Assembly: GCA_023481175.1 (NCBI GenBank)
Contig: JAMCWM010000036.1
Location: 1-64,000 of the forward strand
DNA from: Nitrospirota bacterium
Lineage (GTDB): Bacteria; Nitrospirota; Leptospirillia; Leptospirillales; Leptospirillaceae
Reading direction: 5' to 3'
DNA length: 64,000 nt
Shown here piece by piece: positions 7,543 through 16,409 of this stretch. A model generated the notes under the pieces. It saw nothing but the letters and a program-made list of their open reading frames with translations, searched no databases and was not told the origin of the DNA. Positions within the stretch are counted from its first letter, which is position 1; each line of letters opens with the position of its first letter. The position numbers were made by a program, and so were the translations under genes.

Positions 7543-9047
7543 TTCTGTCAACGTCTTCCGTGGATTTTCTTTCGGAGATGAAACGCCACAGGCTTGTTCC
7601 CGTCGTGGGAGAGGCTTTGTCCGATTTTCTGACGCCTCCTGGCGTCTATTCCGCCCTTCCGTCCGCCGCTCCGAAATTTCTTCTCGAGAGCGCGACGGGA
7701 GGGGACCGCTGGGGGCGATATTCCTTTGTGGGGTCGGGGGTTCATTTCTCTTTCAGGGGGACCCTCAAAGGCGGAGTGACTGTCCAGACATTCCGGGAAG
7801 GACGGGTCGTTTCATCGGTCCACCATGAAGGAGATCTCCTCGACAGCTTTTCTCATGCGATGGCTTCTCTGGATGCCTTTGTCGACAGCAGATTCCCCGT
7901 CTTTTCCCAGGGGGCGATCGGATACTTTTCCTACGACATGGTCCGGTGTTTCGAGGATCTGCCGCATACTCTTCCGCACGCCGATGATTTTCCGGACCTG
8001 GACTTCGTCGTTCCCGAAATCATGGTCATTTTCGATCATGCCCTTCAAAAAATTCGGATCATGACCTGGGCTGATCGTCAGAATGGTGACCCGGTCCGTC
8101 TTTATGAAGAGGCGAGGGTGCGTCTCCAGACATTCTGGGAATCACTTTTCTTGTCGCGCCCCCTTCCGAAACCCGCTCTTTCTGAACAGAGAGGACGCTT
8201 TGCTGTCCGGGAGATTCCGGATGCTGAAAAATTCAAGCAGGCCGTTGAACGGGCGAAGGAGCACATCAGGGCCGGAGACATTTTTCAGGTTGTTCTTTCC
8301 CGTCGCTTTGAATTCGACTGGGAAGGTTCTCCCTTGACCCTGTACCGCGTTCTTCGCTCCATCAATCCTTCTCCCTATCTTTATCTTATCGAGAATGGAC
8401 CTTTTTCCTTGGTCGGCTCTTCTCCGGAGCTTTTTGTGAGAGTCACCGGGAAAACCGTTGATCTCAGACCCATTGCAGGGACGGTCCGCAGATCGGGAGA
8501 TCCGGAGGAAGATGCTCGGCGTTCACAGGCGTTGCTGGCCGATCCGAAGGAGCGTGCCGAACACGTCATGTTGGTTGACCTGGGACGCAACGACGTGGGC
8601 CGTATTTCGGGAAAAGGAGGGGTGCGGGTTAGCGAAATGATGGTTCTCGAACACTATTCCCATGTCACACACATCGTGAGCCATGTGACGGGAGAGCTTG
8701 CCGAGGGGAAGACGGGTTTCGATGTCATCAGGGCGGCGCATCCGGCGGGAACTCTTTCGGGAGCTCCAAAAATCCGGGCGATGGAAATCATCGAGGATCT
8801 GGAGACGATTCGTCGGGGACCTTATGCCGGATGCGTCGGGGTCGTTTCCTTTTCGGGTGACGTGGATCTTGCGATTGCCATCCGGTCGGTGTTCATTTCG
8901 GGTTCCAGGGGGTTTTTTCAGGCGGGGGCCGGGATCGTCGCAGATAGCGATCCGGAGCGTGAGAATCAGGAGATCCTGGCCAAGGCCCAGGCGATGGTCC
9001 GGGCTTTGGAGATCACCCATGGAAGTGAGGGATCATGGCTTTTCTGA
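7539..9047 (+). CDS. trpE: Anthranilate synthase component I
   Basis: A 502-residue enzyme that makes anthranilate from chorismate with ammonia delivered by TrpG, the first step of tryptophan synthesis. The chorismate-binding domain motifs are clear: VVLSRRFEF, SPELFVR, PIAGTVRR, DLGRNDVGR, HPAGTLSGAPK and AGAGIVADSDPE. The N-terminal region, with SPEs-like allosteric elements (LLESATGGDRWGRYSFVG), suggests tryptophan feedback. The start is GTG at 7539 within GTGA, overlapping the stop of the activator gene, so translation is coupled. No leader peptide or attenuator can lie directly in front of it. Confidence 0.96.
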   Translation: MILSTSSVDFLSEMKRHRLVPVVGEALSDFLTPPGVYSALPSAAPKFLLESATGGDRWGRYSFVGSGVHFSFRGTLKGGVTVQTFREGRVVSSVHHEGDLLDSFSHAMASLDAFVDSRFPVFSQGAIGYFSYDMVRCFEDLPHTLPHADDFPDLDFVVPEIMVIFDHALQKIRIMTWADRQNGDPVRLYEEARVRLQTFWESLFLSRPLPKPALSEQRGRFAVREIPDAEKFKQAVERAKEHIRAGDIFQVVLSRRFEFDWEGSPLTLYRVLRSINPSPYLYLIENGPFSLVGSSPELFVRVTGKTVDLRPIAGTVRRSGDPEEDARRSQALLADPKERAEHVMLVDLGRNDVGRISGKGGVRVSEMMVLEHYSHVTHIVSHVTGELAEGKTGFDVIRAAHPAGTLSGAPKIRAMEIIEDLETIRRGPYAGCVGVVSFSGDVDLAIAIRSVFISGSRGFFQAGAGIVADSDPERENQEILAKAQAMVRALEITHGSEGSWLF

Positions 9048-9640
9048 TGATCGACAACTACGATTCCTTCACATACAACCTCGTCCAGTATTTCTGGGAA
9101 CTCGGAGTCGAGATGGAGGTCTTTAGGAACGATCGGATCCGTCTCGCCGAAATCGATGTCTCGAACCTTGAGGGAATCGTCCTTTCTCCCGGTCCAGGAA
9201 CGCCTGCGGATTCGGGGATCTGCCCGGATATCGTCAGGGAGCTGGCTCCGAAAATCCCCATCCTGGGAGTGTGTCTGGGCCATCAGACGATCGGGGAGGT
9301 CTTCGGGGGATCTGTCGTGCGAGCCCCTCGCCTCATGCACGGCAAGACTTCGCCGGTCCTGCATGATGGCTCCGATCTCTTTGCGGGAATTCCAAGCCCG
9401 TTCGAGGCGACACGATATCATTCCCTGATCGTTCTCGAAAGCACTCTCCCGGAGGAGGTCGAGGTCACGGCCAGAACGGAGGAGGGGGAGGTCATGGCAT
9501 TGGCCCATCGTCTCTATCCGACGCGCGGTGTCCAGTTCCATCCGGAATCGATCCTGACCCTCCATGGAAAGACGCTCCTCGCAAATTTCATTTCGATCGC
9601 CCGCTCCTTCAAGGCGATGGGAACGGGACCGGAAAAATGA
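9035..9640 (+). CDS. trpG: Anthranilate synthase glutamine amidotransferase
   Basis: A 201-residue class-I glutaminase. The nucleophile elbow GVCLGHQ and the late HPES (His-x-Glu) complete the Cys-His-Glu triad. IDNYDSFTYNLVQYF is the family N-terminus. It overlaps trpE by 13 bases and has GTGAGGG upstream of its ATG. It could also serve para-aminobenzoate synthesis, since no second amidotransferase of this kind is in the window, but placement favours TrpG. Confidence 0.95.
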   Translation: MAFLMIDNYDSFTYNLVQYFWELGVEMEVFRNDRIRLAEIDVSNLEGIVLSPGPGTPADSGICPDIVRELAPKIPILGVCLGHQTIGEVFGGSVVRAPRLMHGKTSPVLHDGSDLFAGIPSPFEATRYHSLIVLESTLPEEVEVTARTEEGEVMALAHRLYPTRGVQFHPESILTLHGKTLLANFISIARSFKAMGTGPEK

Positions 9641-10647
9641 ATCCCCGTGATGCCCTTCTTGCCTTGGTCGATGGAAAATCCCTGTCCCGTGCAGAGATGG
9701 CCGGAATCATGGGGGAGGTGATGGACGGGAAGGTAGCGGACGCCCTGTTGGCCGGAATTACGGTGGCCCTCCTTGCCAAAAAGGAGACGCCGGAGGAGAT
9801 TTCGGGGGCGCTGGATGCCCTTCTGGCACGACAATGCCCCTTTCCGGCCAGCGGGGAGGATGCCGTGGACGTCTGTGGAACAGGAGGCGACCGGTCGGGC
9901 ACGGTGAATCTTTCAACGGCGGTTTCTTTCGTGCTGGCGGGGGGTGGCGTCAAGGTTATCAAGCATGGGAATCGGGCCATTTCAAGCCGTGCCGGTTCGG
10001 CCGATGTCCTCGAGGCCCTGGGGCTGCGTGTCGATATGACCCCAGACCAGGCGGCCCTTCTCTATCGGGAAACGGGGTTGACCTTTCTTTTTGCCCCCCT
10101 CTACCATCCGACCCTTCGGGTTGTTGCCAATGTGCGCCGGGAGCTTGGAATTCGGACCTTTTTCAATCTTCTCGGGCCCCTCGCCAATCCTGCACGGGTT
10201 CGCAGGCAGGTCATCGGAGTCTACGATCCCGAGCGTCTGACCATGGTGGTGGATGTTCTGGCCCGAACGGGAAGTCGGGAAGTCCTCGCGTTGTTCGGAG
10301 ACGGTCTCGATGAGGTCAATCTTGCATCGACGACCACAATGGTCCATCTTTCCTCTGGAAAGATGACGACGAGTGAGGTGACGGCAAAAGATTTCGGGCT
10401 TGACCCCTCCCCCGTGTCCGATGCCCTCGGGGGGGACAGGGAACGAAATGCCCACCTGATAAGCCGGGTTCTCAACGGGGATCGCTTTCCTCTCAGGAAC
10501 TGGGTTCTGGCGGGAGCCGCCCCGGGATTCCTTGTGGCCGGGAAAGTGACGAGCTTGAGGGAAGGTGTGGAGGCGGCAAGGAAGGCGATCGATTCCGGTT
10601 CGGCCCTGGCCGTCTTCCGGCGATGGAAGGAATTGTGCGCCTCATGA
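9637..10647 (+). CDS. trpD: Anthranilate phosphoribosyltransferase
   Basis: A 336-residue enzyme transferring phosphoribose from PRPP to anthranilate. The glycine-rich PRPP loop DVCGTGGDRSGTVNLST, KHGNRAISSRAGSADVLEALG and the motif GDGLDEV are all present. The length is standard. ATGA overlap with trpG. Confidence 0.95.
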   Translation: MNPRDALLALVDGKSLSRAEMAGIMGEVMDGKVADALLAGITVALLAKKETPEEISGALDALLARQCPFPASGEDAVDVCGTGGDRSGTVNLSTAVSFVLAGGGVKVIKHGNRAISSRAGSADVLEALGLRVDMTPDQAALLYRETGLTFLFAPLYHPTLRVVANVRRELGIRTFFNLLGPLANPARVRRQVIGVYDPERLTMVVDVLARTGSREVLALFGDGLDEVNLASTTTMVHLSSGKMTTSEVTAKDFGLDPSPVSDALGGDRERNAHLISRVLNGDRFPLRNWVLAGAAPGFLVAGKVTSLREGVEAARKAIDSGSALAVFRRWKELCAS

Positions 10648-11441
10648 TGCTTCTTGACCGTATCGTCGAGGAAAAACGAAAGGAAGTGGCGTTGGCCTCC
10701 AGGAGCCGTCCTCTCTCCCTCCTGGAAAAAGAGGTGGTGCGGGCCCCCTCCGTCCGCCGTTTCGTGTCACATTCTCCGACAATTTCCGGCCATCCCAGAA
10801 TCATTGCGGAAATGAAAAGAAAGAGCCCTTCGAGAGGACTCATCAGGGATCCCTACGATCCCGAGGATCTGGCGGAAAAATACAGAAAAGGGGGGGCTTC
10901 CGCCCTTTCCATTCTGACCGATGGCCCCTTCTTCGGAGGAGAACTCGGGGATCTTTCCCGGGTCAGAAAGACCCCTGCGGGAGAAGCTCTCCCCCTCCTC
11001 AGGAAGGATTTCATCCTGGATCCCTATCAGGTATGGGAGAGCCGTTGTGCGGGAGCGGACATCCTCCTCCTTATTGTCAGGATCCTGACGCAGGAAGAGC
11101 TTCGTAACCTGCTCGCACTGACCACCGATCTCTCCATGACCGCTCTCGTCGAGACCCACACGGAGAATGAGGTGGAAAGGGCTCTCGAAGCAGGATCCCG
11201 TCTCATCGGTGTCAACCATCGTGATCTCGACACCCTGACGATCGATCTCGATCGGGGGGCCCGTCTTGCACGGATGATTCCCGGGAATGTCGACAGGGTT
11301 GCGGAAAGCGGTCTCAAGACAAATGCGGATTTCAGGCGCATGGGCGATCTTGGTTTCTCGGCGGTTCTCGTGGGGGAAAGTTTCCTTGCCTCCCCGGATC
11401 CACAGAAGGCGCTCGAGGAGTTCCGTGGCGCTCTGGATTAA
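10644..11441 (+). CDS. trpC: Indole-3-glycerol phosphate synthase
   Basis: A 265-residue TIM-barrel enzyme. Signature segments include IIAEMKRKSPSRG near residue 53 (catalytic Glu/Lys), LLRKDFILDPYQV, ALVETHTENEVERAL, IGVNHRDLDTL and VAESGL. The ATG at 10644 overlaps the trpD stop as ATGA; an upstream in-frame ATG at 10623 lies inside trpD and is less likely. It is separate from trpF, unlike the fused enterobacterial form. Confidence 0.94.
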   Translation: MMLLDRIVEEKRKEVALASRSRPLSLLEKEVVRAPSVRRFVSHSPTISGHPRIIAEMKRKSPSRGLIRDPYDPEDLAEKYRKGGASALSILTDGPFFGGELGDLSRVRKTPAGEALPLLRKDFILDPYQVWESRCAGADILLLIVRILTQEELRNLLALTTDLSMTALVETHTENEVERALEAGSRLIGVNHRDLDTLTIDLDRGARLARMIPGNVDRVAESGLKTNADFRRMGDLGFSAVLVGESFLASPDPQKALEEFRGALD

Positions 11442-12066
11442 AATATGCGGAATCACGAATCCCGCCGATGCCCGGCTTGTCGCCCTCTCGGGAGCGGATG
11501 CCGTCGGTCTGATCTTTTCCGAGAAGTCTCCACGGTTCGTGACCATTGCAGCTGCCCGTTCCATCTGTGCGGCCTTGCCCCCGTCCATGGAAAAGGTGGG
11601 CGTGTTTGTCCTGCCGGAGTGGGAGCGGATCGGGGCGATTCTGGAGGAGGTCCCTCTCGATGTGATCCAGTGGCATGGGGGGGATTTGGGAGCTGAAGGC
11701 TACGAAAGGCTCTCCCGTTTTGGACTTCCCTGGATCCATGCCGTACGCTGGACAGGGAGGGAACCTCTGTCATTTCCGCCTTCCGCCCGAAATCTTCTTG
11801 TGGAAGGATATTCGGAAAAGGCACCGGGGGGAACCGGTCAGTCGTGGGATTACAGGCGACTTTCCTTTGCGGACTCCTCCCTGCCTCTGGTTTTGTCGGG
11901 AGGGCTCGCCCCGGAGACCGTGGGAGGGGTGCTGGAAAGCCTGGGAACCCTTCGCCTGTCCGGCGTCGATGTCTCCTCCGGGGTCGAAAAGAGGCCTGGA
12001 ATAAAAGATGAAGGGAAGGTTATGGAGTTTGTCCGTAATGTCCGGGATTGGGAGAGAAACCAATGA
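11425..12066 (+). CDS. trpF: Phosphoribosylanthranilate isomerase
   Basis: A 213-residue TIM-barrel isomerase. The N-terminus [16 protein letters not shown] holds the catalytic cysteine, and the later [12 protein letters not shown] and [19 protein letters not shown] form the phosphate-binding end. A GTG start at 11425 is inferred because the conserved KICGIT begins five codons later and GAGGAG sits just upstream; this gives a 17-base overlap with trpC. Confidence 0.93.
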   Translation: MALWIKICGITNPADARLVALSGADAVGLIFSEKSPRFVTIAAARSICAALPPSMEKVGVFVLPEWERIGAILEEVPLDVIQWHGGDLGAEGYERLSRFGLPWIHAVRWTGREPLSFPPSARNLLVEGYSEKAPGGTGQSWDYRRLSFADSSLPLVLSGGLAPETVGGVLESLGTLRLSGVDVSSGVEKRPGIKDEGKVMEFVRNVRDWERNQ

Positions 12067-13310
12067 TGGAAGAGGGGGCCAAAACATTGTCGAAGAAAAA
12101 GGGTTCTCCGGTTCTTCCCGACATGCGGGGATATTTTGGGGAGTTTGGGGGACGATTCGTTTCCGAAACACTGATGTCGGCATTGATCGAACTGGAGAAC
12201 TCCTTTCGGAAGGCCTGGCGTGATGCAACCTTTCGGAAAGAGTTCCGTGAGACGCTCGCAGAATATTCCGGAAGGCCGACGCCTCTGTATTTTGCAGAAT
12301 CCCTCACTCGGAAAACGGGGGGGGCCGAGATCTGGCTCAAACGGGAAGACCTGAACCACACAGGGGCCCACAAGATCACCAATGCAGTCGGCCAGGCCCT
12401 TCTGGCGAGGCGCATGGGAAAGGGTCGGTTGATTGCGGAAACGGGCGCGGGTCAACATGGGGTTGCAACGGCCACGGTGGCCGCCCGTCTTGGCTTTGAA
12501 AGCAGGATCTACATGGGTTCGGAGGATGTGAGACGGCAGTCGCTGAATGTTTTTCGCATGAAATTGCTAGGCTCCGAGGTCTGTCCGGTGGATCTCGGGG
12601 GTAAAACACTGAAGGATGCCATCAGTGAAGCGTTGAGGGACTGGTCCCGGACGGTCCGCAATACCCACTATCTCCTGGGGACAGCTTTTGGCCCCCATCC
12701 CTTTCCACTCATTGTCCGTTCTTTTCAGTCTGTGATCGGCCAGGAGGTCCGCCGACAGATCCTGTCCGCGAAAGGAAAGCTGCCGGATGCCCTGGTCGCC
12801 TGTGTCGGCGGGGGGAGTAATGCGATCGGGCTATTCCATCCTTTCCTTGGGGAGGATTCGGTTCGCATGTTCGGTGTCGAGGCGGGGGGGCGCGCAATCG
12901 CACCGGGCGAGCATGCCGCCCGCTTCGCCGGCGGATCCGTTGGGGTCCTCCAGGGAACCCGAACCTATGTCCTTCAAAACCCGGACGGCCAGATAGAAAA
13001 TACCCATTCCGTTTCGGCAGGTCTCGATTATTCGGCGGTGGGTCCTGAGCTCGCCTACTACCGGGATTCGGGCCGGATTATCTTTGACTGGATCGGGGAT
13101 ACGGATGCCCTCGACGCCTTTCAGGAGCTCTCCCGGCAGGAGGGAATCATTCCGGCGCTCGAAAGCTCCCACGCCATCGCCTACGGCATTCGGCTCGCGC
13201 GTTCCATGTCTCGGGACCAGACGGTTGTCATCAACCTCTCCGGACGCGGGGACAAGGATGTGATGGAGGTCTCGAGAATCCTGTCGATGAAAGAGGTGGA
13301 CAAAATATGA
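12063..13310 (+). CDS. trpB: Tryptophan synthase beta subunit
   Basis: A 415-residue PLP enzyme that condenses indole with serine. The PLP lysine lies in [12 protein letters not shown], the phosphate cup in VGGGSNAIG, and HSVSAGLDY is the COMM-domain neighbour. It is the standard TrpB1 form. ATG at 12063 within ATGA overlapping trpF; GGGAG upstream. Confidence 0.96.
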   Translation: MMEEGAKTLSKKKGSPVLPDMRGYFGEFGGRFVSETLMSALIELENSFRKAWRDATFRKEFRETLAEYSGRPTPLYFAESLTRKTGGAEIWLKREDLNHTGAHKITNAVGQALLARRMGKGRLIAETGAGQHGVATATVAARLGFESRIYMGSEDVRRQSLNVFRMKLLGSEVCPVDLGGKTLKDAISEALRDWSRTVRNTHYLLGTAFGPHPFPLIVRSFQSVIGQEVRRQILSAKGKLPDALVACVGGGSNAIGLFHPFLGEDSVRMFGVEAGGRAIAPGEHAARFAGGSVGVLQGTRTYVLQNPDGQIENTHSVSAGLDYSAVGPELAYYRDSGRIIFDWIGDTDALDAFQELSRQEGIIPALESSHAIAYGIRLARSMSRDQTVVINLSGRGDKDVMEVSRILSMKEVDKI

Positions 13311-14098
13311 CGGTCAAAAATAATGTGGCGCCACGATGGAAGCGTGGTGCGTCCCCGTCCCCTCTCATTCCCTACATTGTGGCCGGGGATCCCGATTTGG
13401 CGACCACGGCGACCTATCTCGACATGGCGGCGAAAAAAGGGATCTTTGCCGTCGAGCTCGGGATCCCGTTCTCGGACCCGACAGCCGATGGCCCGGTGAT
13501 TCAGGCGGCCTCCCAACGGGCCCTTCGCCATGAAACCTCACTTGAAAGCATTTTGGGGTGGTTGTCGGGAATCCCCCGGAACAAACTTCCCGATCTCTAT
13601 CTGATGACGTACTTCAACCTTTTTCATCATATGGGGGTGGAGAGATTCTGCAGGGAGGCCCAGCGGTCAGGGCGGATCGCCGGCGTCGTCATACCGGACC
13701 TTTCCTATGAAGATGGAGCCCTTTATCGTCCGGTGTTCAGGAGATATGGGATCAATGTCGTAGGATTCGTCTCGCCGACCACGCCCCCTGAGCGGGCCCG
13801 GAGAATAGTCAGGGATTCCCGCGGATTTGTTTATTATGTTGGACTGATGGGGACGACGGGAAGCGCCCTGACCCTTAGCGATGAAACACGTCAAGTGGTC
13901 TCGACCCTTCGTCAATGGACCCGTATACCGGTCTGTGTCGGTTTCGGGATTTCCTCCGGCGAAATGGCTGAAGAGATTCTTGAGTTTGCCGATGGAGTGA
14001 TTGTCGGAAGCCGATTGGTCCTGGATGAAAGAGATCCCGACAGGTGGAGAAAAACCTTCGAGGAGTTTTTGAACGCGGCAGGAAAGGGCAGGAAATGA
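13307..14098 (+). CDS. trpA: Tryptophan synthase alpha subunit
   Basis: A 263-residue TIM barrel that splits indole-3-glycerol phosphate. The catalytic glutamate is in [17 protein letters not shown], and the aspartate in [25 protein letters not shown] binds phosphate. It overlaps trpB by ATGA and is followed by an ATGA overlap into accD, so trp and fatty-acid genes share one transcript. Confidence 0.95.
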   Translation: MTVKNNVAPRWKRGASPSPLIPYIVAGDPDLATTATYLDMAAKKGIFAVELGIPFSDPTADGPVIQAASQRALRHETSLESILGWLSGIPRNKLPDLYLMTYFNLFHHMGVERFCREAQRSGRIAGVVIPDLSYEDGALYRPVFRRYGINVVGFVSPTTPPERARRIVRDSRGFVYYVGLMGTTGSALTLSDETRQVVSTLRQWTRIPVCVGFGISSGEMAEEILEFADGVIVGSRLVLDERDPDRWRKTFEEFLNAAGKGRK

Positions 14099-15027
14099 AA
14101 GAAAAAAAGCGAACTGGGTGGCTTGAGAAAAGGGAAAAGGAAGGCAATTCGACGGGAGCTCTCCCTCTCGATTCTCCGGAGACGGAAAAAAAGGTGAGGA
14201 TTCCGGAGGGGCTCTGGATCAAGTGCAACCATTGCCGGCAAATCATCTACCGAAAAGAGGTGGACCGCGCTGGAAAGGTCTGCCCAAAGTGCAACTATCA
14301 CTTTCCGATCACTCTTGCCGAACGTCTCGAGCAAATGGTGGATCCCGGGACCTTTGAGGAGTTTGCGGCCGATGTCGTTTCCTCCGACCCGCTCCATTTT
14401 ACAGATAGCCAGCGCTACGTCGACCGTTTGCGGTCGGCACAGAAAAAAACCGGCCTGGAAGACGCCATTCGTGTTGGAGAATGCAGGATCATGGACCTGC
14501 CTGCGGTTCTGGGGGTCTTTTCGTTCCATTTTATGGGCGGTTCCATGGGATCGGTCGTTGGAGAGAAAGTTGTTCGGGCGGCAGACAGGGCGCTTGAGAA
14601 GAAGCTGCCGCTCCTTCTGGTGACGGCATCCGGGGGAGCACGGATGCAGGAAGGAATCTTTTCGCTTATGCAGATGGCGAGAACCTCTTCGGCCGTCGGC
14701 CGACTGAAGAAAGCCGGACTCCCTTATCTGACGGTCCTGACCGATCCGACATTCGGAGGAGTCACCGCGAGCTTTGCAATGCTGGGGGATGTCATCATTG
14801 CCGAGCCTCGTGCCTTGATCGGTTTTGCCGGACCGCGTGTCATTGAGCAAACGATCCGGCAGCAGCTTCCGGAAGGCTTTCAAAGAGCCGAGTTCCTTCT
14901 CGAACACGGATTTGTCGATATGATCGTTGAAAGAAAGAAGCTCAAGGAAACTTTGGCGCAAATTCTTTGCCATCTTGGCTCCGCACGCAGGACGGAGGCT
15001 TCGTGCCAGGGGAGCCAGGCGGGTTGA
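14095..15027 (+). CDS. accD: Acetyl-CoA carboxylase carboxyltransferase subunit beta
   Basis: A 310-residue subunit that moves CO2 from biotin to acetyl-CoA to make malonyl-CoA. The N-terminal zinc ribbon is C44-x2-C47 ... C63-x2-C66; the crotonase-like core has VTASGGARMQEG, LTDPTFGGVTASFA and IGFAGPRVIEQT. The start at 14095 overlaps the trpA stop (ATGA) with AGGAA upstream. The trpA-accD-folC order is found in many bacteria. Confidence 0.95.
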   Translation: MKEKKRTGWLEKREKEGNSTGALPLDSPETEKKVRIPEGLWIKCNHCRQIIYRKEVDRAGKVCPKCNYHFPITLAERLEQMVDPGTFEEFAADVVSSDPLHFTDSQRYVDRLRSAQKKTGLEDAIRVGECRIMDLPAVLGVFSFHFMGGSMGSVVGEKVVRAADRALEKKLPLLLVTASGGARMQEGIFSLMQMARTSSAVGRLKKAGLPYLTVLTDPTFGGVTASFAMLGDVIIAEPRALIGFAGPRVIEQTIRQQLPEGFQRAEFLLEHGFVDMIVERKKLKETLAQILCHLGSARRTEASCQGSQAG

Positions 15028-16409
15028 GTTCCCCTTCCGCCGCGGATATTCTCGCACGTCTGGGTCGATTCGGGATTCATCCCGGTCTCGACCGGATGCG
15101 CCTTGCCCTGGATTTGCTGGGCCATCCGGAAAAAGGACCGGCGACTTTCCAGATCGTCGGGACCAACGGAAAAGGGTCGACGGCGGCGGCCATCGACGCG
15201 ATACTTCTCTCGGCCGGGTATCGGACCGGACGATACACCTCTCCCCATCTTTTCGATGTCCGGGAACGAATTCTGATTTCAGGAGAACTCATTTCGGCAC
15301 CCCTGTTTGAAGATCTTGTCAGGGATGTCGATTCCCTTTGCCGTCGCCATCAGCTCACCCTGACATTCTTTGAGTTTCTGACAGTGGTGGCGTTTCTGGC
15401 GTTTTCCCAGGCTAGATGCGAGGTCCTTGTTCTTGAGGCAGGTCTGGGAGGTCGCTGGGATGCAACGACCGCCTCTCGTCCTCTTCTGACGGTTCTGACC
15501 CAGGTGGGGCTTGATCATGAAGAGATTCTAGGAAAAGGGATCGAAAGGATCTTTGCGGAAAAAGTGGCGGTTGGAAGGGTCGGAAAGCCTTTTGTGGCGA
15601 CCCTTCACGATCCTTCATTGAGGGAGAAATTCCTTGAACTCTCTCGCGATGAGGGCTTCATCCCTGTCCTGGACGGAAGAGACTTTGAAGGAGTGTGGGC
15701 CTCCCCTGACAATCTTGTCGGGGATCCGCGCCCTCTCAAATATCGGGGACGATGGGGCATCCGGGAGTATGCATCCACCTTGTCCGCGACATACCAGATC
15801 GACAATCTGTCGAATGCCATCGCAGCATTGGAGTGGAGTCCTCTTTCCATTCCCCACCACGCTTTCAGGGATGGACTTCTGACCCTGGAGAATCCGGGAC
15901 GGCTCGAAACGGTTCAGAAAACTCCACCGATTCTACTGGACGGGGCCCACAACCCGCCTGCGATTCAGGCGCTCTGTCAGGCCCTCAAGGACCGATTCGG
16001 TCCCTCAGTGGAGTTCGGATTTTTCCTTGCGATCCATTTGGTCAAGGATTGGAAAGAAATGATCCGATTGCTCGCACCGGTGGGTCAGTCATTTTTTTTG
16101 ACGGAGTCTCCGAAGGGCGGGATGACCGCTCATCCGATGGAAGGCGCTTGGGTTCCCCCCTCTCAAATGGCCGAGGTTCTTAGGAGCATGAATCTGCTCC
16201 AGCCCGGGAGGCTCGAGATAAGGGAAGGAGATCGAGACACGCTTCTCGAAGAGGCCATTGAATGGGCGATGGCCAAAGAAAATCGCGTCCTTGTCGTCAC
16301 CGGATCCCTTTACCTTGTCGGAGCCGTCCGGCCATTTTTCAGACCCTTGTCGGAGCCCCCGCTTTTCTCCTCGAACGAACGGGATCTTCCGGGAACGATC
16401 CTCTCTTGA
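15003..16409 (+). CDS. folC: Folylpolyglutamate/dihydrofolate synthase
   Basis: About 468 residues. It adds glutamate to folates and possibly also makes dihydrofolate from dihydropteroate. The P-loop IVGTNGKGST is at 51-60, followed by YTSPHLFDVRERI and LEAGLGGRWDATT, typical of Mur-ligase relatives; LDGAHNPPA opens the C-terminal domain. The GTG at 15003 has GGAGG four bases upstream and gives a 25-base overlap with accD. A TTG at 15024 (TTGA overlap) is a reasonable alternative. Confidence 0.93.
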   Translation: MPGEPGGLSSPSAADILARLGRFGIHPGLDRMRLALDLLGHPEKGPATFQIVGTNGKGSTAAAIDAILLSAGYRTGRYTSPHLFDVRERILISGELISAPLFEDLVRDVDSLCRRHQLTLTFFEFLTVVAFLAFSQARCEVLVLEAGLGGRWDATTASRPLLTVLTQVGLDHEEILGKGIERIFAEKVAVGRVGKPFVATLHDPSLREKFLELSRDEGFIPVLDGRDFEGVWASPDNLVGDPRPLKYRGRWGIREYASTLSATYQIDNLSNAIAALEWSPLSIPHHAFRDGLLTLENPGRLETVQKTPPILLDGAHNPPAIQALCQALKDRFGPSVEFGFFLAIHLVKDWKEMIRLLAPVGQSFFLTESPKGGMTAHPMEGAWVPPSQMAEVLRSMNLLQPGRLEIREGDRDTLLEEAIEWAMAKENRVLVVTGSLYLVGAVRPFFRPLSEPPLFSSNERDLPGTILS